A stretch of 56,458 nucleotides of DNA from a virus: IMG/VR virus record IMGVR_UViG_3300027906_002333, positions 1 to 56,458 of that record. One strand, written 5' to 3'. The notes beneath the pieces were generated by a model, which saw nothing but the letters and a program-made list of their open reading frames with translations, had not been told where the DNA came from and ran no database searches. This document shows, piece by piece, positions 16,173 to 25,303 of this stretch (position 1 is the first letter of the stretch; each line of letters opens with the position of its first letter). The position numbers and the translations under genes were made by a program.

Positions 16173-16352
16173 TTATAAAGAGTTTTTCTTTTCTTGGATT
16201 TCTTTTCTACGTTCCTTAGAAAGTTTACCTAAGTTACCTAAAGCCTTACGAGCTCTTGCCGCCGCGGCTTTTACATTTTTAGTATCGAATGATTCTGACT
16301 CTTTTACGTAGCTTTCCATTTCAGAAAGTATTTGTTCATGAATAGTTGACAT
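16173..16352 (-). CDS. Small basic helical protein, 59 aa
   Basis: A 59-residue protein with an acidic start (HEQILSEMESYVKESES) and a basic helix (AAAARARKALGNLGKLSKERRKEI) resembling histone-H1-like phage proteins. Probably DNA binding by composition. The start follows AAGGAG. Confidence 0.6.
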   Translation of the reverse strand: MSTIHEQILSEMESYVKESESFDTKNVKAAAARARKALGNLGKLSKERRKEIQEKKNSL

Positions 16353-16439
16353 AATTATTCTCCTTGTTCTTAATTAATTATTTTATTTTATGTTATTTAC
16401 GTTAAATTGTGGCTTGTAGGTGCCGTAATTGGCGAAATA

Positions 16440-16730
16440 CTAGTCGCCAACGAATACATTTGGTGATCCACCTGCTGTATCTGGACCACAATGTGGGGGA
16501 ATTGGACAAAGTGCGTCTGGACTTGCACCATCTGGAGAGTGATTTACTACTGCAATACCTCCAGCAAAGACTTTATTGGATCCAGCACTTAAAGATCCTC
16601 CACCATGTGAATTTGGATCTCCATCTACACTTACTAATAAGTTATTTGCGAAAACTGTACTTTGTCCTGCAACATTTGTACTTGCTCCACAAACTCGAGG
16701 GTCTGTATCTCTATGAATTGGTATTGTCAT
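16440..16730 (-). CDS. PAAR-domain baseplate spike tip
   Basis: A 96-residue PAAR protein: three repeating His/Pro-Gly-type hairpins with GQSTVFANN, DPNSHGGGSLSAGSNKVFAGG and SPNVFVGD, and His/Cys residues for metal binding. PAAR proteins cap the tail spike and pierce the host envelope. The late-promoter element at 16735-16742 ends four bases before the ATG, so the mRNA may be leaderless. Confidence 0.9.
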   Translation of the reverse strand: MTIPIHRDTDPRVCGASTNVAGQSTVFANNLLVSVDGDPNSHGGGSLSAGSNKVFAGGIAVVNHSPDGASPDALCPIPPHCGPDTAGGSPNVFVGD

Positions 16731-16734
16731 GTAA

Positions 16735-16742
16735 GTATTTAT
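16735..16742 (-). promoter_or_regulatory. Late promoter abutting the PAAR gene
   Basis: ATAAATAC on the minus strand, four bases before the PAAR ATG. Confidence 0.6.
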
Positions 16743-17059
16743 TTACGAACTAGATCTGCCATACCAGCGGGTGCTTGTACAATATTACTTGTCTGCTTGG
16801 TATATGCGTCTGCAAATTCTGAACGTGTCTTGTGTACTAAAGTAATCGCTTGATGTTTAATAACATATGATTTACCCATATCGGCAGTAAACAAAAACTG
16901 TTGTAAGCCAATCCCTTTTTCACTAGCAACTAGTGTAAGTGGTTTGTTTACTTTAATAGTCTTGTCGTCATCTGCTTCAAACTTACCTACAAGTTCTTCA
17001 CCTGATGTAAGTTTAATTGTAATAACATCTCCTACTTTGTATGCTGGTTCAATTAACAT
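16739..17059 (-). CDS. Hypothetical protein with Sm-like beta N-terminus
   Basis: A 106-residue protein. VGDVITIKLTSGEELVGKFEADDDKTIKV is the kind of strand pattern seen in Sm-like barrels; the rest is helical. The function is unknown. It lies between the glutaredoxin and PAAR genes. Confidence 0.6.
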   Translation of the reverse strand: MLIEPAYKVGDVITIKLTSGEELVGKFEADDDKTIKVNKPLTLVASEKGIGLQQFLFTADMGKSYVIKHQAITLVHKTRSEFADAYTKQTSNIVQAPAGMADLVRK

Positions 17060-17067
17060 AATTTCTC

Positions 17068-17352
17068 CTAGTGGTTGTGGTTCATTCCTGTATTTTCCAT
17101 AACCTCAACTAATTGTTCATACCCTCCTACATACTTACCGTGTAGTATAATCTGCGGAGCAGTTCTTGGCATAGGTAAGTTATTCAGTTCAAACTCTTTT
17201 ATTAAAGTTTCAACTTGGATATCCTTTCCAATTACACTTTCAGTATAAGGAATCTTCTTGTTATCTAATAACATCTTTGCTTTTACACAAGAAGGACAAT
17301 TAGGTTTAGAATATACAACGGTAGTACTAGGTGTAGCTTGTTTAGTTTCCAT
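17068..17352 (-). CDS. Glutaredoxin, likely NrdC role
   Basis: A 94-residue glutaredoxin with active site CPSC in VYSKPNCPSCVKAK and the cis-Pro region PRTAPQIILHGKYVGGYEQL. It overlaps nrdB by one base, so it probably reduces the phage class Ia ribonucleotide reductase. Confidence 0.92.
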   Translation of the reverse strand: METKQATPSTTVVYSKPNCPSCVKAKMLLDNKKIPYTESVIGKDIQVETLIKEFELNNLPMPRTAPQIILHGKYVGGYEQLVEVMENTGMNHNH

Positions 17353-18455
17353 TATAGTTTAAATCCTTTTAGTGAGTCAGTACTGACATCTTGTTTAATA
17401 CCACCAACAATATAACTTTCAACTTCTGTTTCTTGTGGTGCTACTTGTAATCCTGAAGAACTCAACCAATGCTGTGTCCATGGTAGAGGATTCTGTGTTG
17501 ATGGTGTATCAAATATAGGTTTGTATCCTAATGCTTTAAGTCTTCTGTTAGCAATATATTCTACATAGTTTCCTAATAGTTTTTCATTAAGACCAATAAT
17601 AGATCCATCTTTCATTAAATGATGTGCCCAAGCCTTTTCTTCGTCAACGCAGGTCTTCCACATTTCATAAACTTCAGCTTCACACTCTTTTGCAATAGAG
17701 GCCATTTCTTTATCGTCTTCACCACGCATCCAGTTCTTAATTATGTGTGAACTTAATGCAAGGTGTTGACTTTCATCTCTAGCTATTAAACTAACAATCT
17801 TTGCAGAACCTTCCATAAGTTTTAGTTCACCAAATGCAAAGGTACAAGCAAAAGAAACATAAAAACGTAATCCTTCTAAGATGTTTACGTTCATCATCGC
17901 TAAGAACAACTTCTTCTTAACATCTCTCATTGTGCCTTTCTTTAAGTGTATAAACTTATCCGCGGCTTCTGTGAACGCATCATAGTTTTTAGTAACACTA
18001 ATTGCACGTTCAATAATTTTATCATCTTCTAATATAGTATCTAATACTTCACTAGGGTCAGCATATACGTTCTTCATAATGTGTGTATAAGAACGACTGT
18101 GTATAGTTTCAAAGAAATCCCAAGTAACAATACAACCTTCTAGTTCAGGTATACTTACGTGTGGTAAGAAAGCTAAACATGGTCCTCTACCTTGTACACT
18201 ATCTAATAGTGTTTGGTATTTTAGATTTGCCGTGAAGATGTGTTTTTGCTCAGGACGAAAATTTGCATAATCGCTTCTATCCTTTTGTAATGAAACCTCT
18301 TCAGGTCTCCAAAAGTAACCTAGCATTGTTTGATTTAATTTATCAAATACTGGAAATTTGAATACATCATACCTTTGTGTATTCTGATCGGGTCCAAAGA
18401 ACATGGTGCTCTTTGTAAAGTCTACTTTTTCTCTGTTAAATACTGTTTTTGCCAC
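17352..18455 (-). CDS. nrdB: Ribonucleotide reductase class Ia beta subunit
   Basis: A 367-residue NrdB. The iron ligands and radical tyrosine are in place: TLLDSVQG (Asp84 equivalent), FFETIHSRSYTH (Glu115, His118, Tyr122), LEGLRFY (Glu204) and RDESQHL (Glu238, His241). It supplies the tyrosyl radical for NrdA. It forms a nrdA-nrdB-grx operon. Confidence 0.97.
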   Translation of the reverse strand: MAKTVFNREKVDFTKSTMFFGPDQNTQRYDVFKFPVFDKLNQTMLGYFWRPEEVSLQKDRSDYANFRPEQKHIFTANLKYQTLLDSVQGRGPCLAFLPHVSIPELEGCIVTWDFFETIHSRSYTHIMKNVYADPSEVLDTILEDDKIIERAISVTKNYDAFTEAADKFIHLKKGTMRDVKKKLFLAMMNVNILEGLRFYVSFACTFAFGELKLMEGSAKIVSLIARDESQHLALSSHIIKNWMRGEDDKEMASIAKECEAEVYEMWKTCVDEEKAWAHHLMKDGSIIGLNEKLLGNYVEYIANRRLKALGYKPIFDTPSTQNPLPWTQHWLSSSGLQVAPQETEVESYIVGGIKQDVSTDSLKGFKL

Positions 18456-18468
18456 TTATTGATCCTTC

Positions 18469-20802
18469 CTATATAGCACAACTGTCACATACTTCTTCTT
18501 CATCTTCTAGTGGTTTACCATCTGGAAGTCCAACTTGTGGTTCAAAAGAATTTGTAGTCTCCGTTTTAATTTCCTCTTCACTTGGATCAGACTTGAAATC
18601 GTAAGTGTTTTGATAGTAAGATGTTTTCCAACCATACTTGTAAGTTGTTAACATATCTTGTAACATAACACTCATTGGAACTTCATTGTTCTCAAAGTGA
18701 GTTGGGTTATATGACCAATTACCACTAATGGCTTGATCAAAGAACTTCTGCATTACTGCTACGATATTTATGTAGCCTTCGTTACTAGGCATATCCCATA
18801 ACAAAGTGTAATTATTTTTTAATGTAGTATACTGCGGAACAATCTGCTTAAGAGGCCCTTTTTTACTCTTTTTAACGGACAAGAATCCTCTAGGTGGTTC
18901 GATTCCGTTTGTGGCGTTCGACACAATGGAACTGCTCTCCGAAGGCATTTGTGCGGACAATGTGCTGTGCCGTAGACCATGGGCTGATATGTCCTTGCGA
19001 AGAGAATCCCAATCATATTTTAATGTTATTGAACATACTTCGTCCAACTCCTTTTTATATGTGTCAATCGGCATAATGCCATCACTATATTTAGTGCGAT
19101 CAAAGTACTCACATTTTCCTTTTTCTTTTGCTAATTCGTTACTTGCTACTAACAAATAATATTGAAATGCTTCAGATAGTTCGTGTACTTTAGTAAGTGC
19201 TTTCTTATCTGAATACTTACAACCTTGTTTTGCTAGATAATGTGCAAGTCCAATGTATCCTACTCCTAGTGAACGTCTAGCTTTAGTACTAACCTCTGCG
19301 GCTTTCACTGGATACTTCTGATAATCAATAACTTCGTCTAAAGCTCTTACTGCCAAACCACATAAGTCTTGTAACTCATCTAAGTCTTTTAGTGTTCCAA
19401 CATTAATAGCAGAAAGAATACATAATGCAATTTCTCCTTCTGGGTCATCAATGTGTTGTAAAGGTTTAGTAGGAAGTGTAATCTCTTGACATAAGTTACT
19501 CATATATACTGTGTCTTTAAATGAACTGTGTGTATTAGAATGATCAACGTTCATTAAATAGATACGTCCTGTTTCAGCTCTCTCCTTGATTAGAGCAGAA
19601 AACAATTCCATTGCTTTAATCTTACGTTTCCTCAAAGAAGTTTTACGTTCATATTTTACATATAATTCTTCAAACAACTTTTGGTCGGCATAGAAAGCCT
19701 CATATAAATCTGGTACATCGTGTGGTGAGAAAAGAGTTATGTCGGCGTCTTGTAAGAGCCTTTCGTACATTAATTTATTCAGTTGAATTGAATAATCTAA
19801 TCTACGTACTCTGTTATCCTCTGTACCTTTATTATTTTTTAGTACAAGGATATCATCTATTTCATAATGCCATAAAGGGAAGTGAGTAGTTGCGTTACCA
19901 CCACGTACTCCATTCTGCGTACAACATCTTACAGTTGACTCGAATTTTTTTAGAAACGGAATCAAGCCAGTGTGTGCTACCTCACCACCTCGTATCTTAG
20001 AATTGATAGCTCTAATACGTCCTGCATTAATTCCTATCCCTGCTCTTTGTGCCGTGTATCTACCAATGGCCATATCACTCGAAAAAATAGAATCAAGGGT
20101 GTCATCAGTATCAACAAGAACACATGAAGCAAACTGTCTAAGAGGAGTACGTACACCGGCCATGATTGGCGTCGGGATATTGATTTTAAAAAGTGAGGTC
20201 GCATCATAATATCTCCTTACATATTGCATACGTGTTTCTTTAGGATAGTCAGCAAATAATGTCGCCGCTATCATCATATACATAACTTGTGGTGATTCGT
20301 ATATTTCTCCTGTACTTCTGTCTTGTACAAGGTACTTGTCAACAATTTGTCTTAGCCCTGCATAGGTAAAGTTTTCATCTCTATTATGTTTGATGTATTT
20401 GTTGAGTTGTTTTAATTCTGTTTCAGTATATTTTTCTTTAATAGACTCGTCGTAGACTCCGCCTTTTATATTTCTATCTATAATTTTAAGTAATGAAATC
20501 GGATTGTACTGACCAAACGTTTCTTTATAGATAGGGTAAAGTAATAATCTTGCCGCGGCGTATTGATAGTTGGGATTTTCCAACGTAATCAGATCGTTAG
20601 CAGACTTAATAAGTATCTCTTGTATTTCTTCTGTAGACATTCCATCATAAAATTGAATATTAGCCGTCATTTCAATTTGTGAGGCACTTGTTCCTGTTAG
20701 CCCTTCGGTGGCTTCTTCAACAACAAAATGAATTTTATTAATGTCTAGGGGTTCTACTGAACCATCGCGTTTTTTGATTTGTATACCAACGCCATTTGAC
20801 AT
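18469..20802 (-). CDS. nrdA: Ribonucleotide reductase class Ia alpha subunit
   Basis: A 777-residue NrdA. It has an N-terminal ATP-cone (IKKRDGSVEPLDINKIHF), active-site ASCVLVDT and NLCQEITLP, the radical-transfer tyrosine pair in KTSYYQNT, and a C-terminal CDSCAI redox tail for glutaredoxin. It reduces ribonucleoside diphosphates to deoxy forms for phage DNA synthesis. Confidence 0.97.
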   Translation of the reverse strand: MSNGVGIQIKKRDGSVEPLDINKIHFVVEEATEGLTGTSASQIEMTANIQFYDGMSTEEIQEILIKSANDLITLENPNYQYAAARLLLYPIYKETFGQYNPISLLKIIDRNIKGGVYDESIKEKYTETELKQLNKYIKHNRDENFTYAGLRQIVDKYLVQDRSTGEIYESPQVMYMMIAATLFADYPKETRMQYVRRYYDATSLFKINIPTPIMAGVRTPLRQFASCVLVDTDDTLDSIFSSDMAIGRYTAQRAGIGINAGRIRAINSKIRGGEVAHTGLIPFLKKFESTVRCCTQNGVRGGNATTHFPLWHYEIDDILVLKNNKGTEDNRVRRLDYSIQLNKLMYERLLQDADITLFSPHDVPDLYEAFYADQKLFEELYVKYERKTSLRKRKIKAMELFSALIKERAETGRIYLMNVDHSNTHSSFKDTVYMSNLCQEITLPTKPLQHIDDPEGEIALCILSAINVGTLKDLDELQDLCGLAVRALDEVIDYQKYPVKAAEVSTKARRSLGVGYIGLAHYLAKQGCKYSDKKALTKVHELSEAFQYYLLVASNELAKEKGKCEYFDRTKYSDGIMPIDTYKKELDEVCSITLKYDWDSLRKDISAHGLRHSTLSAQMPSESSSIVSNATNGIEPPRGFLSVKKSKKGPLKQIVPQYTTLKNNYTLLWDMPSNEGYINIVAVMQKFFDQAISGNWSYNPTHFENNEVPMSVMLQDMLTTYKYGWKTSYYQNTYDFKSDPSEEEIKTETTNSFEPQVGLPDGKPLEDEEEVCDSCAI

Positions 20803-20843
20803 TCTACGTGCTCCTAGTTAAAATTTAATTCCTAATTGATAAT

Positions 20844-20851
20844 GTATTTAT
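20844..20851 (-). promoter_or_regulatory. Late-promoter-like element upstream of nrdA
   Basis: ATAAATAC on the minus strand, about 40 bases before the nrdA start and just inside the end of the upstream gene. Confidence 0.5.
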
Positions 20852-21273
20852 TGTAGCCAGGGCATCTTATAAATGCGTTGTGAAACAAAGTTTGTGGGTA
20901 ATTCAGTCTTTTGAACAACCTCATTGTAGTTGTAGCACAAAATATTATTTTCGATACAAACAGGATAACAATACTCCTCATTATCGTGGTCTCTAACAAT
21001 ATGTATCTCGAAATTGCTTCGAGAAAACCTATTAGTTAATTGTAAAGTGTAACATACTCCGAGGCTATTTGTCAAGTCGCAAATGCTGTTTTGAGCAAGT
21101 AGTTCCCAAGGAGTAGGCCAAGTAGCTTGGTCCCATGGGTCAACACTTAACTTTGAACGGGGTAATTTGTTGTAATAGTCTACAACATCTTGATATGGGT
21201 TGAGACTTACCTCTAGTTGTTCTCTAAATTTAGTCCAGTTAACGAGTTTAACCTCGTAATTGTCATTTGGCAT
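20848..21273 (-). CDS. Hypothetical protein, 141 aa
   Basis: Not recognised. It contains VDPWDQATWPTPWELLAQNSIC and then a beta-rich part with YTLQLTNRFSRSNFEIHIV. It starts one base after the tail-fibre gene ends, so it is probably cotranscribed with a virion gene and may be an assembly factor. Confidence 0.7.
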   Translation of the reverse strand: MPNDNYEVKLVNWTKFREQLEVSLNPYQDVVDYYNKLPRSKLSVDPWDQATWPTPWELLAQNSICDLTNSLGVCYTLQLTNRFSRSNFEIHIVRDHDNEEYCYPVCIENNILCYNYNEVVQKTELPTNFVSQRIYKMPWLQ

Positions 21274-21274
21274 A

Positions 21275-22903
21275 TTAAGTTTTGTATCTTACTTTGAATA
21301 ATATATCGCCTGTGTCACTTGTAGTCGTGTTCTTCATTGATATAACTACTGTGTCTCTTGCTCCATTGGAGTCTTCGTCTGTTAATTCACAACTAAATGT
21401 TAAATTTAATTCGTAAGTTGATGCACCTGAGTATGTAAAGTCATCTGTAATCTTTGTTGTATTGTCTGCAAGGTTACATACAATATCTAGTGTACCTTCT
21501 CTAACTGCATTAACTAATGAACTTTTGTAAATGTAGTCAACTACAACACCTCTAGTAGAGTAACCTGGTACTCTTAAAACTCTTGTTGCAGTATTTTGTT
21601 GTGTTACAGGAAATCTGTAACTAAATTCGTTATCAAATACGCCTGGTCCTTCTACTTCTGGAACATAAGCATATCCTGACATAAAGTTTTGATCATAACT
21701 TAAACTAGATGTTCTGTCAAACCAATCAGCAGTAGATGAGTTAGAAAGAGCAGTACCATCTGTAAATTTAATAATACTGTAAGTAGCATTACCTTCGTTA
21801 CCACCATTGTTTCCAACACCTATATATCTATTATTGTGTGAAGTATTAAAGTTTCCTTTATGTACCCAAAGAGCTTGTCTATCTATGTCGTGGAATTCAC
21901 TCGTTGTAACTACGTTACGTTGCGGTCCAGTCGCCATTCCTGTTTGACCTATGTTTGTAGACTCACCCCAAGCAATTCCGTATCTTAACGTATCGAACTC
22001 ACACTTGTCAAAAACGTTTTCTACTACGTCGTAATCTGAACGTACTCCGTAACCATTGCTTTTAAATTTAATATTTTTAAATGTATTTCTATTACAAGAA
22101 ACAGCAGTTGACAAACTAACCATTTTAATACCAATTTGGTTTGCTCCTGGTACTCCGCCACTTGCCCAAGTTCCTTGTATTTCTAAATCTTCGAATGTAC
22201 TTTCTTTACATGAAGTTAGTAATATACCTGTGTTTGTAGTATTTTGTACTAAAGTCATACCCTTTAACAAAATCTTTTGTGCTTGAGTTAACGTTGTACT
22301 TGAACTGTCTTGTGCATAACTTCCTGGTGTTGATCCTGAGTTAACAGTTTCAAATATAGGAACGTTGCCACCTTGTGTAATTTTTACTTTATCTTTTCCT
22401 GCACCAACTAATGTTGCGTAAGGTGGAAGTTTCAAACTTGCACTTAATAAGTATTCACCTGCTGGTATAGTTAATGTTACTCTACTTGCAGTTGAGCCTT
22501 TAGTTGCAGTATTAAGATATAATTGATCAATAGCTCTTTGTAATACTACTGTTTGATCTGATCCATCACCTGTAGCACCATAAGATTTAACACTTACTTC
22601 TTCGTCTAAACGTTCTTGTAGTGTTCTTGTAACAGGCAACATAGCAGTTGCGCCTGTTTGCATTGTAGTAATTTCTTTTTGATATGTATATTGATCTGCG
22701 AAGCTGAATAAGTTATCATGCTGAGTTAGTACTTTTGTATTACCAACTGCTGGAGATCCTTCTGAAACAGATCCGTTACCTATGTAAAGTTCTCTAGTAT
22801 CAACTGCCCAACCAAACTCACCACCTGCTAATTGTGGTACGCCTGATCCAACGTTCTTTTGACCTCTACGTACTTGTATTCTTGAAATTTGTACTATCGC
22901 CAC
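21275..22903 (-). CDS. Tail fibre/spike with beta-helix (pectate-lyase-like)
   Basis: A 542-residue protein. The N-terminus (ISRIQVRRGQKNVGSGVPQLAGGEFGWAVDTRELYIGNG) is a phage fibre attachment segment. The middle reads VKSYGATGDGSDQTVVLQRAIDQL then repeated strand patterns typical of a right-handed beta-helix, as in pectate-lyase-like spikes. It likely recognises or degrades a host surface glycan. A late-type ATAAATAC lies just upstream at 22924-22931. Confidence 0.82.
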   Translation of the reverse strand: MAIVQISRIQVRRGQKNVGSGVPQLAGGEFGWAVDTRELYIGNGSVSEGSPAVGNTKVLTQHDNLFSFADQYTYQKEITTMQTGATAMLPVTRTLQERLDEEVSVKSYGATGDGSDQTVVLQRAIDQLYLNTATKGSTASRVTLTIPAGEYLLSASLKLPPYATLVGAGKDKVKITQGGNVPIFETVNSGSTPGSYAQDSSSTTLTQAQKILLKGMTLVQNTTNTGILLTSCKESTFEDLEIQGTWASGGVPGANQIGIKMVSLSTAVSCNRNTFKNIKFKSNGYGVRSDYDVVENVFDKCEFDTLRYGIAWGESTNIGQTGMATGPQRNVVTTSEFHDIDRQALWVHKGNFNTSHNNRYIGVGNNGGNEGNATYSIIKFTDGTALSNSSTADWFDRTSSLSYDQNFMSGYAYVPEVEGPGVFDNEFSYRFPVTQQNTATRVLRVPGYSTRGVVVDYIYKSSLVNAVREGTLDIVCNLADNTTKITDDFTYSGASTYELNLTFSCELTDEDSNGARDTVVISMKNTTTSDTGDILFKVRYKT

Positions 22904-22927
22904 TTACTTGCTCCTTATACATTGTAT

Positions 22928-23608
22928 TTATGCGAAACGGTCATAGTACATATACACACGATCCCACCATTTTGACTCCCAATGTTTAAAATCGTCTGGC
23001 CATAGGTCAAATTGCTGATACTGTCCATCACGAGAACACATAAAAACGTGGCCTTCTTGTATTTTAGTACCATATACTTCATTGTGGGCTAAGGCATAGG
23101 CGGCTAACTGTAATTTATAGTCATCTACCCATTCTTCTTTTTTAGGCTTGTTTGTTTGTTTAAAGTCCATGATACATTCCACGCCGTTAAACACGCCTAC
23201 GAGGTCTGTAGTACCGGCATAAATCTTCGGGTGGTATAATGCTACCTCAGAACCCCATATTTCGTTAATATTAGCTACTGCGTTATCTTTAATAACACTA
23301 GCCATACTATTTGCTTGTTGACTAAAAGGATTACTACCTGCTTTAGGCCATTCTCCTGTGTCAATATAATCTTCTAAGAATTTGTGCATACGAGTACCAA
23401 CACTTGCGGCTTCTGTAACAATCTCTTGTGCTTTTGCTTCACCTACTCTTTTACGCCAGTTATTAATAGCTGTCATATCTTTAGTTTTGCTTAATATAGT
23501 TGTTACACTTGCAACCTTATTTCCATCGGGACAAGCATAAAGCCTTTTTCCGTCTACGGATTCTCTCTTTAACTCTTTATAGTCAAACTTCTTTTTGATT
23601 AGACTCAT
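22928..23608 (-). CDS. PD-(D/E)XK nuclease, RecB-like
   Basis: A 226-residue protein with a PD-(D/E)XK core: GTRMHKFLEDYI, GTTDLVGVFNGVECIMDFKQ (catalytic Asp and D-x-K) and YKLQLAAYALA (motif IV). Enzymes of this type in phages are exonucleases or repair nucleases. It overlaps the end of the upstream oxygenase gene by 26 bases. Confidence 0.85.
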   Translation of the reverse strand: MSLIKKKFDYKELKRESVDGKRLYACPDGNKVASVTTILSKTKDMTAINNWRKRVGEAKAQEIVTEAASVGTRMHKFLEDYIDTGEWPKAGSNPFSQQANSMASVIKDNAVANINEIWGSEVALYHPKIYAGTTDLVGVFNGVECIMDFKQTNKPKKEEWVDDYKLQLAAYALAHNEVYGTKIQEGHVFMCSRDGQYQQFDLWPDDFKHWESKWWDRVYMYYDRFA

Positions 23609-24137
23609 TAGCCTCGCTCCATTTTGCTTTAAAATTAATTACAAGACAACGTCTTTTGTGCTTGTAAGGATAAGTTGCATGATTAACATTTCCGTTCATA
23701 ATAATAGTCTTTCCTGGACTAGGTGGAAACTCATGAAATTCAATTTGTGTATTAGGGTGTGCCAACATTGTAACAAGACATCCGTCTTGTGTAAACATAT
23801 CTTCTTCTTCTTTATTATCAAAATACATAACTGTACTAATTAAATTTGTTTTGTTAGTGTGATTGTGTATGCCTTGATAACCATATGGGTTATATGTAAT
23901 ATACCAAGACTGGTCTGGTTCAATATGTTCTATTGGAATATTTAATGCTTGTATTTTCTTTAAGACCCACATAACATAATCAAGTGATATAGAATTTAAG
24001 TCTATACTGTTTTGTGTTCTGTCTGGATACTCTGTTGTTTCTGTGAAGGAGTTTAACATTACCTTGTGCATAGTGTCGTAATGTTCGTATTCAGTTTCTA
24101 TTAAAAACTGTCCAGAAGCAAAGTAATTATTGTCCAT
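23583..24137 (-). CDS. 2OG-Fe(II) oxygenase-like protein
   Basis: A 184-residue protein of the same phage oxygenase group as the 5643 gene: WYITYNPYGYQGIHNHTNKTNLISTVMYF with HNH at 91-93, PPSPGKTIIMNGNVNHATYPY with His153, and a basic KRRCLVINF strand. The usual Asp of HxD is replaced by Asn or uses HxH, so activity is not certain. Confidence 0.75.
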   Translation of the reverse strand: MDNNYFASGQFLIETEYEHYDTMHKVMLNSFTETTEYPDRTQNSIDLNSISLDYVMWVLKKIQALNIPIEHIEPDQSWYITYNPYGYQGIHNHTNKTNLISTVMYFDNKEEEDMFTQDGCLVTMLAHPNTQIEFHEFPPSPGKTIIMNGNVNHATYPYKHKRRCLVINFKAKWSEANESNQKEV

Positions 24138-24981
24138 CTTTCATCCAGTCGTGCCTGTCAGGGTCTAGTGTATGTACCATACCAGGAAGTGTTTCATCTG
24201 GTGCAAAGTATTCAAAGTCAAAGTCAACAACAAATGTTCTACGTGGTTTCTTTGCAGGATAAACACCATGCCATACCCTGCCGTCCATAATAACTGTTCT
24301 ACCCGGATAAGGTCCAAACTGTGTCATTACCTGTGTTCCATCTGGGTTAGGCATTAATGTATATAACATACCATTGTCTGCTGATTGTTCGTTAGTACCT
24401 GTTGTAGGTTGTGCGTCCATGGCCATTACCATACTAATACATAGTGGACCATGATTGTGTATTGCTTGATAACCTCCGTCATCATAATCAACACACCAAC
24501 ACTTACTAACTTTAATATTTTTTACTGGAATTCTATTTTTTCTAATCTGTTTCATTACCCAGTCAAGTAACTTATCCCAATTAAGTTTATCAAACTTACT
24601 TTGATCTATTGGTGGAAAGTTTGATCCTTTGTTATCTTTATTAATATCAAATTCTGTTTCGTTTAATGTTTGTGAACTAGGAAAGCCTTTTTGCTCTGGC
24701 GTGTCTGGATTCATTTTATCTGAACGTACTACACTACCTCCCCACTCTGGTAAGTTTTTAGGAGTTACATCATATTGATATCCTCTAAATGTAGTTTTAA
24801 TTCTAGCTTCGTCTTCTCCTCTAAATTCTTCGTTCTCAAATAATGTTAAGAACTCATCATAAAAAGGACATTTCGTATCTATAATCCATTGATTCATTGC
24901 ACTATGAAATTCCGTATTTGAATTAGGATTTCTATTTGCAAAATTCTCAGGTGCTATGTGTTCAGTCTTTTCCGTCGCCAT
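24127..24981 (-). CDS. 2OG-Fe(II) oxygenase-like protein, larger
   Basis: A 284-residue protein. The C-terminal half repeats the HNH-type oxygenase pattern (GGYQAIHNHGPLCISMVMAMD; PGRTVIMDGRVWHGVYPAKKPRRTFVVDF). The N-terminal ~130 residues are extra, with no motif I recognise. The start at 24981 follows AAAGGCGGGA. It overlaps the NifU-like gene. Confidence 0.72.
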   Translation of the reverse strand: MATEKTEHIAPENFANRNPNSNTEFHSAMNQWIIDTKCPFYDEFLTLFENEEFRGEDEARIKTTFRGYQYDVTPKNLPEWGGSVVRSDKMNPDTPEQKGFPSSQTLNETEFDINKDNKGSNFPPIDQSKFDKLNWDKLLDWVMKQIRKNRIPVKNIKVSKCWCVDYDDGGYQAIHNHGPLCISMVMAMDAQPTTGTNEQSADNGMLYTLMPNPDGTQVMTQFGPYPGRTVIMDGRVWHGVYPAKKPRRTFVVDFDFEYFAPDETLPGMVHTLDPDRHDWMKDGQ

Positions 24982-25303
24982 CTTCCCGCCTTTCATCTAC
25001 CCAGGGGTGTTCCCAACTTGTATAATAAGGATCATTAAAGTTAGGATCGTCCATACCTTCAACTCCTTTTACTTCTGGGATATAATGTTTAAGCATATTC
25101 TCTACGCCAAGTTTTAATGTTACTGTACTACTAGCACAGCCTGAACAAGCACCACTTAACAACATAGTCGCTATTCCGGTTTCCTCATTAAAGTTTTGTA
25201 GTTCTATTACTCCTCCATGCCCTGCCACTGCTGGTTTAATTTTAGATTCTACTACTTGTTCTATCTCTTTTATTATTTCTTCTTTTGATCTATCTACTAT
25301 CAT
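24962..25303 (-). CDS. NifU/NfuA C-terminal-type iron-sulfur scaffold
   Basis: A 113-residue protein with VESKIKPAVAGHGGVIELQ and the Fe-S motif ACSGCASSTVTLKLGVENML (CxxC), the NifU C-terminal domain, plus an acidic tail. It transfers Fe-S clusters to target enzymes. It overlaps by ATGA with an upstream 2OG oxygenase gene. Confidence 0.9.
   Translation of the reverse strand: MIVDRSKEEIIKEIEQVVESKIKPAVAGHGGVIELQNFNEETGIATMLLSGACSGCASSTVTLKLGVENMLKHYIPEVKGVEGMDDPNFNDPYYTSWEHPWVDERREDGDGKD

Noticed and set aside
24127-24996. Upstream ATG at 24996 for the larger 2OG oxygenase-like gene
   Set aside because: The ATG at 24981 has a better ribosome site; the five extra residues add nothing conserved.
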